Below, piece by piece: positions 34,672 to 47,400 of a stretch of DNA of 64,000 bases. The notes under the pieces are model-generated. The model was not told the origin of the DNA. It did not search any database and worked only from the letters and a program-made list of their open reading frames with translations. Made by a program: the position numbers and the translations under genes. The stretch is from Hymenolepis diminuta (lineage: Eukaryota > Platyhelminthes > Cestoda > Cyclophyllidea > Hymenolepididae), in contig CAADRB010000088.1 in assembly GCA_900708905.1 (NCBI GenBank), forward strand, positions 222,813 to 286,812, read 5' to 3'. Numbering within the stretch: the stretch's first letter is position 1; every line of letters begins with the position of its first letter.

Positions 34672-37600
34672 GTAAGTCTAAATTGTTTAAAAGCTACGTC
34701 GCTCGCTATAAATCAAACTATAGGGGTTTTAGATGGAAAGATAGGAAGAATAATCTCTCATTACCTTTACCTTAGCCACGAGTTTTCCGAATAGAAGTTT
34801 AATTCTTTGCTTGACCAATTACGAGTAAAAAGAATGCAATTTCAACAATATGTTTTCCAAGGAAAATTACTTTCAAGGCATTTACTGCTCATCTTATATT
34901 ACCTTAGATGATCTCGAGCCTAGATCTATTAGCCTCCCCTAAATTATATGTACAGCTGAAACTGAAATTCAATGCAATCTTCAGGAAGAAGGCTGAAGTG
35001 CTCAGTTTCCGAGTTAATCAGTAGCTGAAAGTCAATTCACCGGTGGATTTGTCCTACTATATGTCAACAACGATATACTTCCACACATTGATAAACGCGA
35101 TCTAAAAATTGTGGACTGCTCACATGATTGAAATTATGATTGACCTGAGTAGAATAGGAGTTAAACAGAGAGGAGGTATAAAATGTAAAGAAACGTGGAT
35201 ATTGGAAGAAAAGGGAGAGTGAGTCTTTAAGAAGTCCCACACAGCTCAAGTGTCTTCGGTCCCTCATTTGGTCTTTTGATAGTATTCTCAGATCCTTGGA
35301 CATGGACGTGGTACTCAAAAAGGGTAGGCCATGATTAGGTAGTTAAATACTACAACTATTCTAATTGTCAAGTGAGAAAATACGATTATTCCTCTCTGGA
35401 TCGTCATAGCAGCCCCCATAAATGCCACTTAAAGAGAACTCACCTTTGAACAAAGGATGGATATTGCTGCCACAACCTATGTTTACCGTTCTTCCATCGG
35501 TATCATCATAATGTACTCTAACGATAGTTAATCTGTTTGAATTTTCTATAGTCAAACGAGGTTTAATTGACTAATAATGCCTTCTGTATTTCAGTAGTGT
35601 CATGCCAATCGACGTTAAAATACTTTTGTGAAATTAATGACTCAAATTCACTTCACTCAATGTTTACTCGATAAATTGTACGATGGTTGTTCTGAGATTG
35701 ATTTATATTTGATGTTGACATTTGAGTATAGACTGAGGATTCAGGAACTAGATAACGTTATCTGATGCCCGATGAATGCAGTAGCCAAATGATAACATGA
35801 AAAAAGAAAATACATCTCTTTTTAAATGTGTGAATTATGTCATCTTATGAGACTGCCATTTTCCCAAGGAATCAATAATTTGAGAACTTTGGCACCTTTT
35901 ATCTAAAATACTAGCAGAAACTTCAATCTATGTAAACGCTATTATTAAATTATCTCTGTGGTAAACGTGTTCGTCTGTGCAGTCAAAGGTCTCAGATTTG
36001 ATGCACTCCCTCCCTCCCTGGCAGAATGTCCAACTGCACCGTTCATGTTGGGAAGCGGTAGAATTCGAATTTCACTCCAGACAGACTTCATGATGATGTC
36101 TCTCCATTTAAAATGGACATTGGAAAAGTTTTTCCAAATGGGCTTGGAAGTTAGCATACACCCTGGATTCAAGATATTAAAATTGAAGTTCAGCACCTTT
36201 CTATTTTTTATTTTGAGTTATACTTTCATACAATGTGGAAGCAGAGTAGAAAATATTTTTTTGTTTCAGTCATGATAGACGAGAGCCCCTTTGATTGAAG
36301 GATCTGCTTGTGTTTATTTCGATATCTTTTTTAAACAATGCACACTGTTTCTCGTAATATAATAAATAAAAATGAAAATAAAAAACACAAATGAAAGATA
36401 AAAAAGCTAAAATTGCTTGCATTTTTTCTTCTTACCGCTTTCTGCGGGATTTATTCCAAATCAATTTCATTGTTTTGCGTTCTTTTGGTGTCCGATTTTT
36501 CAAATGTTCCCAACATACACGGCGCACCGTTAAGAAGTGAGTATAAAACGCAGTTGAAGTGTAACGGAATTAGATGGGTTAATTACTCGAAGTGTTTCAG
36601 ACCTCCCGTTTCAATATTTTTTTGCAAATTTTATCTCTGGAAAGCATTTCAATACGGTAATGGAAAACTTGTCCAATCGGAGGGAAATCAAGTAGAAGCC
36701 GAGACTAGTCGGAGATTTAAAAAAAGCAGGGAGGCACGCTATTTTTACTAAAAGGGTGTGATTTAATGCCTCACATCTTAATTTCAAATATCTACCTGGT
36801 CTGCTGGATCTCTCAATGAATTTATATCCCTGATGTTCAGATCTAATTAGTCAGTTGTTAAATTAACATGGTTGATCTTATAGTTTAATTGCATTCATTT
36901 TCTCATAATGACCATGTAAGCAGGATAATATTTGATAATGTAATTTTATTGATAAGTTCGGTTAATAATAGTATCTCATCTCTTATTTTTTTCTAACTAC
37001 ATACAAGTTTCCGCGAATTCCTCAATTTTGGTAGATGTAACCAGGGTTATAATTGACTGGAGCATTCTTCCATGTGTTGTTCTAATTGTCAGATAATGAC
37101 GTTGCCTATCAACAAACAAAGAACACAAAATCAGTCATATACCGGAATTAATCCTTCCCTCTCCCCAGCGCTGGCGCCTGTTCACCTCCCTTGTCCAATT
37201 TATATTTCCTCTTCCAACTTCCCTCCTTTCCTTCTTCTTTCACTTCTTCGCCCATTCTTCTGTACTAGTCCAATAACCCGTGACTAGACTCAAAACTCAG
37301 TCGTCTAATTTTGGGAATGGTTGTTGTATCCTGTTGGACTTTATTAAGGTCATTATTGTGTAAGAGGACAACTCTAAACTTAACTCATAAAAGTTTTAAA
37401 ATAATTTTGCCCTCGGTATTAGGGCTTCTTTATATCTGTTGTGTAAAAAAAGCGTCATTTCCTCAAAATTTTATTCATCTATTTAATATCTTTTATTTCA
37501 ACCACTCTGATTCCCCTGACTTTAAAATCTTTTTAATTGAACAAAATTCATTTTATGGTACATTTATAATTGGAGTAAAATATGAAATACCTAATATTGG

Positions 37601-40600
37601 GAATGTGATTATTTTTTTGAATTTTTTGGGTTTGTATTATTCATATTCGTTGGTTAGTGTAAGACGTCTACATAAGAAACGTGGATGATATCAAAAGTGG
37701 CGACGCAGGTGAGATACTATATCCGACTGCAGAGTACTTTGCAAATATTACTCAAGTGTAATCCACGTGATTTCGCACCAAGAAACTGTAGTAGTTGTGT
37801 GATTTGCTCCTGATTCCTGATTGGTTAGGCACAAGTTAGTTAACATCAATGCGTGTTTTTTGCTTAAAACACAACGTGATGAAGTGATGAACTTCATTAC
37901 AAACAAGAGAGCACAATGCTCAAACGTGTGACCTTTGGATCCTTTAAGTCTAACAATATAAAAACGCTGCCTCCCATACCTCCTAGCCGGACTAAAGTCG
38001 GCAAGTACTCTTTTCAATTTAAAATTTATTTATATAATTTATTAAAATTTTTTTAATGGGCATTAAATTGTTTTATCCGTCATAAGAGAGAGTCTGTTTT
38101 TTGTTTTTAAGTGATTTTGTGTAAATTGAAAAGCATGTTAAATTTTTGTTCCAATGTTATTGATGAAAAACTCTGTAAGGTCATTGTGGAAGCAGTCACA
38201 ACACTTATCTTGGGTAGAGGGAGATAATCCGGAATTTCACTGAGGAGAAATTTTCATTCTGTCATGGCCCTTGTTGGACAGAAATAATCAATAAACCTGG
38301 TCAACTATACCAATGGAACTCAGAGAACGCTTCTATTTGGAGGCCATTCCTAAAAAGGTATAACCACGTTTGTAGAGTACAGACTTAGGCCTATACCTAC
38401 TTTAAGGCCCCGATCAAATTAGAATTAAAACAATTGCTTTAAAAGTCGAGTGATTTTCTTAAGGGCTAAATGATTACAACATCCCTTTCCAAAATCAGAA
38501 GACCAAGAGTTGAGTTGGTATATTATTAAGAGCCAAGTAATGGGAGAAAAGTGGGATGTTGAAAGAAGAGTTGCAAAATGGAAAAGAGAAAAATATGAGT
38601 TCAACAGAAGCAGAAATGGGGTTGTAACGACGAGGTCAAATTACGGTATACTGTTTTGTGTCTTCCATTCGTCTGATGAGCGATGAATAAATAATAATCG
38701 TCCGATAATCAGGACAGCGCAGACATATGAGTCAATATATATTTATAAAGTTCGAGATTTAGAATCTGCATTTGATCCCGCAACACTTTACAAAGTCGCT
38801 GTGATCGATTCAGACGTATCAAATTCTAAATTATGCAGTTAACAAAGGTTCAACTTTATGTACAAATATCCATTAAATGGTAATTAAATGCTGACGTAAA
38901 ATCCGATCATTGGAATCTTGTTAATATTTAAATATCTTATGTACCAATTTATGCGAATTTATATGACATTATAAAATAAAATCGTGATTTTTAAGTTTAA
39001 CAAATTAAAACTGTCATATCCAAGACATATTTTGACAAGAGTGCATTACTTTCAATAGTACATTCATTGAGGGTTTTGTATTTGGAGATCATGGTCCTGA
39101 AACCAATAATTCCTGCATAACCGTGTTGTGGTTGGCGCTGCTTTGTCCAAAATACATTCATTGTCTCGTCCCGCTTAGTTTGTCGGGGTTAGAGTAATAA
39201 CCAACGCCTGGCAGCTAGCAACAGAAACAACAGTTCACAATAAGGGTTAAGCGGGTAAGATATAAGGATCAAGGGACAAGGACAACGAGAGGGGAGCGTG
39301 AGAGCAGGTGCATGACAAGCGTGTGTCTGTGCGTGTGTGGAACTCCGAAAGCAGTTTATATGAATCACTTGGGCATGGATGCGTGTGAAGGCATGAGTGT
39401 AGTGTGCTTTTTGTGAAAGGAGACGGTTGTAGAAGGGGGAGAATCGATGAATGCGTTTAGATATGACAGTAAGGGACGTTGCGTCATGGGGACATAAGGA
39501 TGTCACTACGGCTTCGTGGACAAAAACCGAACTATTCTCATAGAAGAAGAGAATAAAGAGTAGTTTTGAAAATGCATAGAGGGATATCTTCAAGCGTCTT
39601 TATCGGAGTAGCAGATATTGAATCACAATTCAGAAGATTTGTATTTGTCTGCAACTTTGTTATCTCACGTCCCATGTGTCAGGTTACATTTGTGGAAGAA
39701 AGCATATAACCGAGTAGGAGGTGGTGTCATTCCCATCTTTGAATTTTCAGAGCTATCGGTTGACGTAAGCTGTGTTTTACAACCAGCACATCATTTCCGT
39801 TTATTTACTTAAAAACCAAACCGTCAGCAAAATTCTTTACTTAAAGCATTTCAATTAGCAGTCTGTCTTCCACCAATGACCAGTTTTCTTCTACATTTCC
39901 CTTTTACTTTTTAAGAAGACTTTCTGAGTTCTTCGCAATACCGAAGTAACCAATTTCACATAAATTAACTTAGATATACGCAAAACGCATCGCATTTTAA
40001 TACTTTTATGAATCCTTTATGTGACAATATATGGAGTAATCACTCATTTTATCCCATATACGTCGTACGCCCTTTTTATATAGTGTATCATGCAACAGTA
40101 TTAAGCATGTAGTTAGAATCTGTCTCATTTGTATTACCTATTTTTTGAATCTCTTGAACGGTGCTCTTAGAAACTAGTTATTTTATTATTATTTTGAATA
40201 TCGGCAGCAAAAAAGTATGCTTTTCTTAATTTTGGAACGGGTTTAGTGTAAGCTAATGAGAAAATGAGATTGGTTTTCGCTTTTACATTAAGTTAACCAA
40301 TATCTTCAGACCGCATAATTTTCTCAAAGGAACCAATAGAAATCCAAAGGGCTTTCTTCTTAACGTCTGCCATCCTTACCTTCAATATGAATCTGTTCTT
40401 AACCTTTCGATAGTTTGTCTAGATAAGGTAAATAAAAAGGCCAAAATCTATCATCAACTGTCCAGTTATACATCAATTTCTCCGCTAATAAATCGTTAAT
40501 TTTGAAATGAGGAAGCAGTTTCATTGTAGTACCTCAGTACCACTCTCTTCATAATTACTCAAATGAGTCTCAGTAAACTGTAGTGGAGGCGCAAATTTGA

Positions 40601-41216
40601 GCATTTTTACTATTTGACAATGGTGTTTCCAAATATACCGGCTGGAAAATATTTACACTCAAAACGTCCCCATTTATAGTCCGCCAGTCTTCTTTAACCA
40701 ACTAACTGTTAGAAGCTTTGATAGTAAAGGACAATTCTGAAGTGATGATTATGACAGACGCGCTTGAATGAATAGTATGGCATTACCGAAGCTAGGTTTT
40801 TCTTTAATATGAGTCAAGCTTCACTCCGCCTCCAAACTATTCTGACATTCCCAGGAAATACATTCTAGTACAGTAACATTATATTAGTTTTTAAGAAGAG
40901 AATAAGAGGCTAGTTGTCTCATTTCGGCTTCAGATATTCTGCAGGCTATACTCTTTTACCTTCTTCACATTAACAAGAGAAATGAGAAGGAAAACAGTTG
41001 CGACCAACAGATTTACAAGTGGAAATATTGGTAAAGAGAAGGAGAGAAGGGGACTGAGTAGTCGGTAGCTGCTGGAGAATGATTATCGGTATTTTAGTGG
41101 ATGAATGCAGCATAAACGGAGAATAAGTGCGGATTATAAGAGCTAAAATTTCTTCTCTTGGGGGATTGTTGTGGAGGATGAGGCATCGCTGTCCGGCTCT
41201 GTAAAGTCTCTCTATT
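34672..41216. other. Mostly non-coding, upstream of the C2-domain gene
   Basis: AT-rich with pyrimidine-rich DNA at about 37160-37270 and a GT/GA-rich block at about 39180-39560, both of which could be regulatory or 5' UTR. The latter carries the longest minus-strand frame in the window (39189-39593), which I reject as a gene. A copy of repeat R1 lies at 38480-38670. Frames at 35958-36275 and 36413-36751 are unexplained. Confidence 0.4.
38480..38670 (+). repeat. Dispersed repeat family R1, copy 2
   Basis: Begins at 'catccctttccaaaatcagaag' and continues through AAAGTGGGATG..GAAAAGAGAAAAA to 'gttgtaacgacgaggtca'. The order of similar blocks is shared with the copies near 6970, 57585 and 58695. 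Confidence 0.4.
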
Positions 41217-41409
41217 ATGGCTACAGTCCTTCAGGGTCTGCATTCAGTAGCCTGTTTCGAAGCTGGGCCAAAGGTCATTTATTGTGTTTCAATTCTGGCC
41301 CCTCGATACACCTTCAGTTCGTCGCAAGGTGTCGTGGTAGATTTTTCGAGAACGTCATATACGAGCTCGGCGACTTCTGGTATTAAACCACTTTCCGGTT
41401 ATTTATTTG
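41217..41409 (+). CDS. C2 gene, candidate first exon
   Basis: Open from ATG 41217 to a good donor (TTTG|GTAAGC). It leaves one base, which with 'gt' of the next exon gives Gly (SGYLF-G-EFPPG). An in-frame stop precedes the ATG by four codons (41202-41204), so the exon either starts the protein here or begins at an acceptor inside (for example after ccttcag near 41232). A second frame (41171-41386) is also open and Ser-rich. This exon is therefore the weakest of the eight. Confidence 0.4.
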
Positions 41410-44400
41410 GTAAGCGTGAAACTATGCCTTGAGGGAAGTGAAATTCTCTACAATATACTGTTTACTGAAGGTGAGAAAACTAAAGTCGTTTACCATTACA
41501 GATCAGAAAGTCGTGAGTACTTGCATTGCCACTAATTTATTGCAGCTATAACTAGCAGCAGACAACCAGAAGTGGTCCCAAAGATTGAGCTGAAGATAAA
41601 GCAATTTTATTAAACAAGAATGATTAAAAATTTAAAATGAGCGTGAGGGAGAAAAGGAAGAGAGAAGACTAGAACAAGTAACAAGAAAAACATGAGAATT
41701 GGGGGTCTGCACCGTTAATCTTGTAATCTTGAGTTATCAAGAAAGAGTGGAGTGAAAGCAGTTCAAACGAATGCAAAAACATAAAAGTGATTTGCTATCA
41801 GAGTGAATCAAATTAATATTACGCAAAAAAACTTTGAGGAAATTTGGGGAATCCTCTAGTCTCCTTCCAGTCTTTAGGTACATAAAGGCTGTAAACTGAT
41901 CCAAGTGTGCTTGTCCCGTTCAAGCCAAATGTCTCACTACTTGGAAATTTACACTAATTGATTGTAAGAAAAGGAATGCTTCGTTCTAAGGTTGAATAGC
42001 GGATGGGAGGAAAGAGCAGAGCACAAAAATTGGAGGAAACATAATAGCTATAAAGGAAATAGAAAATGGAAAACGCACAAATTAAACTGAATTAATATTA
42101 CTTAAATTAATTTACCAAGTTTTTGGAGAACCCTCCAGCATGATGTTAATATATCAACAGTTCGAAGCAAGGAAAGGGATAAGAAAAGGTCAGCTGAAAA
42201 TATTGACCCTCCTGCCCGTGTTTTCTTGCTTAGTGTGCCGGTTCTGACTTAGTTCATCCACATTTATACTAACATTTTAATAAAAAAATTAAGTCCTATT
42301 GTTAATTTATGCTATTAATGACGTTACAGTTCACATCAAAAGGTGCTACGGTATGTTATAGCCTAATTAGGCCCCAAAATAGCCACGGATCCCGGAATTC
42401 AATGACACCATGTAATTGTCATAATGATAGGCTTAACTCCAGAATTCCGCTAAGCAGCAATCATTTAATTTAGTATATTTTAACAACTACGCAAATTGTA
42501 TGCATAATTAACAATAAACGTCAGTTTCATTTTTATTTTATCCAAAACCGTAGATGCATTTTCAATAATGGAATAAAAACCAGAAGAATCAAACTCTTAA
42601 CCACATATGTTCATTCCATCACTCTATTTTAATTACCTCAGATGCGTCCTCACTGAAACATATAGAAGGTAAATTTATTTTCAACTAAAAGAAACGTATT
42701 TACATGAAATTTATAGAACCCGTTTGAATTCATCTCCTAAATAGGATGAAACAAGCGCCCCAAAAGCACAAAAAATACCTTTTTACGCCCTGAAATAGCA
42801 AATAGCTTATTTTAGATTCGACGCATTTTACTTCCATATATATTTTTATAGGTGAATTCCCACCTGGAGCTCTAATTCCAGAAGAAATTTTGGAGAAACG
42901 AATGGAGGAACTTGAGAGGGAACAGTCCTTTGAGGCCCTTCGATCGAAGGTTAAGAAGGCTGACGAGGAACGCAAAAGAAAGGAGGAGTTGGAAAGGGAA
43001 ATTGCCTTAAAGATGGGTCATCTTCAAGATCATGGAATTGATCACCAGTTGGGTTATCTTAGCTTCAAAATTTTGTAAGTATCGTGTTTTTAAAGGTTGT
43101 TTACGACTCTATAACTCAGACTCTTGAGAAAGTTAATGATGATTAAATGCCCTAAATTCCTATCATAAACATAACAAAATATTTTAATTTTTTCTTGAAA
43201 AGTTTGAGCCGTCGAAAAGATATTGAAAGTAAAGTGAAGGTGTTAAGGAGTCCTACTTCATTTGATTTTTGGGCTCTGGTTTTACAATGTTTACTTAATA
43301 GGTACTTCACGTTCCAAGAATCAAATTACATATTTCATCGGCTGGGTCATTTAACTTTTTTTTCGACACTGCGGGTAATAATAATAATAATACCATCCAA
43401 GACGTGGCAAAAACTCTTGAAAGCTTCGGTTATTGGCAACTTTAAACTGTGCAATAGGAGATGAAACTAGAAGAAGGCAGGGTAGAAGTAGATAATGTAG
43501 CTAGAATATCCTGAGTACGAACTTATTTGAATTCTAACTCCACTGAACCATCCGTTTTTGATTACTGCTTACTGTTCAGAAATTAAATTATCTAAATCAA
43601 CCAAAATCAATTAAGTTGACTTATTCAAGATGTTTAACGTGAAGGAATTACGAAGGTCGATCGTCTTTAAGAGATCTTGCTTGATTAAATAAAAATAGCA
43701 AATTAGTTTTTAAAATTGCTGCTTACTGAATTTGCGAGCTGAAAACCGTTTTGAAAAGTGTTTACTGAACTTGGGAAAAATAATACGAAAGAAAAAGGCA
43801 ATTTTCGATCCGTTTTTGTTCTTTATCTGTTATTATATTTAATATTTTTGAAATTAACTGTGGTTACAAACGCTGAGATTATCGGTTCTTCAATTCATGT
43901 TTTTTAAGTGAAAATTGTGATAACCGATAAACGAGCAGAAAAAAGAGAGAGATATATTCCAATAAAGTTTCAATTTTGGAATTTCTAAAATCTAAAAGGC
44001 AGATTTAAAAAATATATTATTACCGAATTATTATTTTTAAAAATAAGATAGGATTGCTCATATAGTTCGAAAATTTTAATCTCTTAGAGATCAGGTTGCG
44101 TTTTAATGTTAATAGTTGACTCAACAGTTTTGATATTTATATTCATTCGTACCATACTATGGTGCATATTTATAAAACATATTTACTTTCTTACTAATAA
44201 TGATTTATTTTGTTTATTAAATTAAATTTAATGAGTTGTTTAATGTCAGTTTGTCTTTTTCCTTAATATTTAGGTGGTAATCTTATGATTTAACTTGCGT
44301 ATTTACAAACTGACGGCTCCATTTTCGAAAATGGCACCGATTATGCCAAGTAATTTCATTAACTCAGATAGAATTCAGGAAGATAAATTTTCTGAAGTAT

Positions 44401-47400
44401 ATCTTCTATTTGTTTTGTTAGTTTTATCAAATAAAAAAGTCGTGACCTCATTGACCTTAACTTGTTATTATAACAAACAAACAAGCAGAAGTTTACAGTA
44501 GTATTTATAAACTACGCCGTGGAAATGACCTAAATGATAGTCTGTGTGGATCGGGAAGGCTCACTTCTCCAAATATAGATTATCGCCTGATTAATTCAGT
44601 GGGTTCTTTTTCCTACTTTGACTCGTCATTGAATGAAAAAGGTCTAGTTCACAATGCTGTAAAAAGGAATATCACTGAGACAGCTAGTAACCAATTGAAA
44701 TCCTTCTCCGATAGGTTCTTCTACATGGATTGTCAATGATTTTCAATCTTAGAATGAATGATAACAGACTAAAGTCTGATCAGAATACCTCCCGAGGGAT
44801 GATGCAAGGTCTATGAGGCAAGTTCAGTAACCAGTGCACAATTATAGTATAACATTATTCAAATGAAGCATGTCCCCTCCCTTATTCTGACATTTTTTTC
44901 CATTTTTCCTTTATCATTCCTTATTTACTGCTATCCAAGTTCAGATGCATTTACATTTTAACTCTCCTTTTGAGCCCTTGTATTATTTATTGAAGGCTGG
45001 CTTACACTACTTATTTGGAGTTATTTCAAGTCCCATGAAATTCAATAAGCTTGCCTGACAGATGCGTGGTAATAGTTCAAATATATCAAAGTCTCTCAGG
45101 AGGGTTTCGGAGGTTTTTTTCAATACTTGTCGACCTCACTCCAGGTCCTTCTAATCTAAAAATATTAGAAAGATGAACTAAAGATTCTAACTGGGTAGAA
45201 TAACATGTATATTTTTAGTATTATTTTTAAATAAATTGTAATAAAATTTTCATTAAATGGTGATCTGATAAAACTTTGAAAACGACCTCGCAAATATTAG
45301 AAAATTAGCCAGATTACAATGCGGTTGACGTTAATGTATATATTTAAATAAAGTGAAGACGTCAGCGGTTTTTCTCATTACTTTAATTATGGAGGCATTG
45401 ACTTGTCATCTTCTTATGGGAGATATAACTTTCTTTGTATTACCACTTATGAGTCGGGTGCTCATAAATCAAATCGATTCTCTCAGTTCAGAGAGAATTA
45501 AAATCATTGCGAATGAGTGAGTTTAACTCGCTTTTCACTACTACTTATTTTTTAATGAGGTATCAACTAGGTGTGAATTAAAGTTACTATCTGATCCTGT
45601 CATTTTGTCTTATTCATATGTATAGAGTTACACACTTTATGTTAAGAATAATTAAAATAAATTAATCGAACCGTCGAAATTAAGTACTCTACCACATTTT
45701 CTTCTAAAATGAATAAATATTTGTAACGGAAATAAAGCAAAATAATTTTAAGGTCTAAATTTATTAAATTCAGTTGTTCATATACGGAGTGCAAAAGAGA
45801 TCTGAGAACACATTAAGCACTTTTAGAAAAGCAGTAAATAGAACTGTTGATGGTTGGAATTTACAATTTCTTATAACAAAACAAATAAACATAATATTGA
45901 TCTAGGTTCTATTCGGCTTCTATCACTGACTTAATTCAAGTCTGAAAGCGACTGCAATCTTTGATGAGGTGATCTCTACTGATGTCCTCCACTTCTCGCA
46001 CCATTGCTTTCATCAAAGAGGAGGATTTAGTGCTTTGGAGATGCCTATAAACTTCCCTTTCAACGACGCACCACCCACACGTAATAATCGAAGGGATAAA
46101 GGTTCGGTGATTAGTTGAGAGGCGACCATTGCCTTGGTGCCGTGTGACATGATGATGAAAATTCCCGTCCATCCATATAATCGTGGGTTTCGAGAGCGTA
46201 AAGAAATGGAGCCGAATTTTGTTGGAAGACATAGAGTTTTCTTCCATTGATTATGCCGTCTATCCAAGGCGGCTTAACAACAGCGGTTTGAAGAGATATA
46301 TTATTTTGAGTAATTGAACAAGATCCATGTACAACCCTTATCCTGTTTTGTTCTATATACGTCTTAAGAGTATGCAATTCTAGATTGTCGAAGTTACCCT
46401 GTATCTTTTAGTCTCAATGCAATGATACAATTGCTAGATAGAATATTTGTTGATTCAGACATGTTTAAACCCATAAAACTTTTCTGACCTTCAAACGAAT
46501 GTTTACTCCTTCTTGTTCAAATATGCAACCCAAATATTCATTCGCTGCTCAGTTTGATTCAGAATAATACAAATGTTATATGCGGTTGCTCCAAATCGTG
46601 TATTTATTTTTCAATCTCTATTCATTTAAGATTATTCAGGAATCGAGGGAAGCGGTATTTGGCTTTATGACTTCTATTATCATTTATCCATTCCTAATTC
46701 CGAGAGTGTCCTCATCGCATTTTAGTAGGTTAGTTTAGCCTGGTTTAATTTAAACCTGATAAACCAAATCATTCTCAACGGTGAAAAAAAAAATCCATTT
46801 TGTAAAATTAAAAATAATTAAAATTCGTTCTCAGATTAATTTCTTAACGAAACCGTTTGCTACTAAGCGCTCATCATATTTTTTTATCAAAATGTATTTC
46901 TCAATGTGAAAGGGCAGTTCTATTTAAAATTATTCCTCAAATAACTATGTTTATTGAAATGGCATTCGGTAGATGCCGTGCATTGAATTTTTACGTATTT
47001 TTTCCCAAATACTAGGTATGATGTTAATCGAGAGGCACTGAAAGTGACCTTGATTGAAGCCAATCACCTGCGCCCGCGAGATCCACTTGGAGTCTTAGTC
47101 AACGTGCGAGTTCAAGTGGTCTTGGAGAACACTCGAAAATCCAACAAGATAATCTCACCAAGAGGGGAGCTGAGCATGCTGAAGAAATTGGCAAATAATC
47201 GCAATGTGGAATACGCGCAGAACTCGGCACAAAAAATGAGGGGAAAGACTATGACTGTCGATCCTGCATCCTCTTCAATTTTTTGGAGAACGCACAGACC
47301 AGTGTGGAATGAGGATTTTTTCTTTGAGGTATATGAAAATGGATTTACTGTTTAGAAGGGCTCACGAAATGCTATGATTTCGTGCGATGGCAAACAGATC

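Noticed and set aside
35945..36275. Overlapping frames of 83 and 105 codons on opposite strands
   Set aside because: Mutual shadows in the same sequence; neither product resembles a known family.
36413..36751. 112-codon + strand frame with a signal-like start
   Set aside because: Starts hydrophobic but the rest has no recognisable motif, no dibasic-amide peptide and no splice support.
39189..39593. Longest minus-strand open frame (134 codons)
   Set aside because: Low-complexity His/Cys/Leu-rich translation of a GT- and GA-rich block; no splice partners, no domain, and composition explains the lack of stops.
41171..41386. Second open frame over the first C2-gene exon (Ser-rich, EDEASLSGSVKSLYYGYS)
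   Set aside because: Looks coding in its first half but has no donor in the phase needed for the exon at 42852; the 41217 frame does.
41711..41721. CACCGTTAATC, resembling the start of a tapeworm spliced leader as I remember it
   Set aside because: Only about 11 bases agree and no donor or Sm-site-bearing small RNA follows; likely chance.
43195..43464. 89-codon frame in C2 gene intron
   Set aside because: Crosses an (ATA)n tract giving poly-Ile; no acceptor/donor pair fits the gene.
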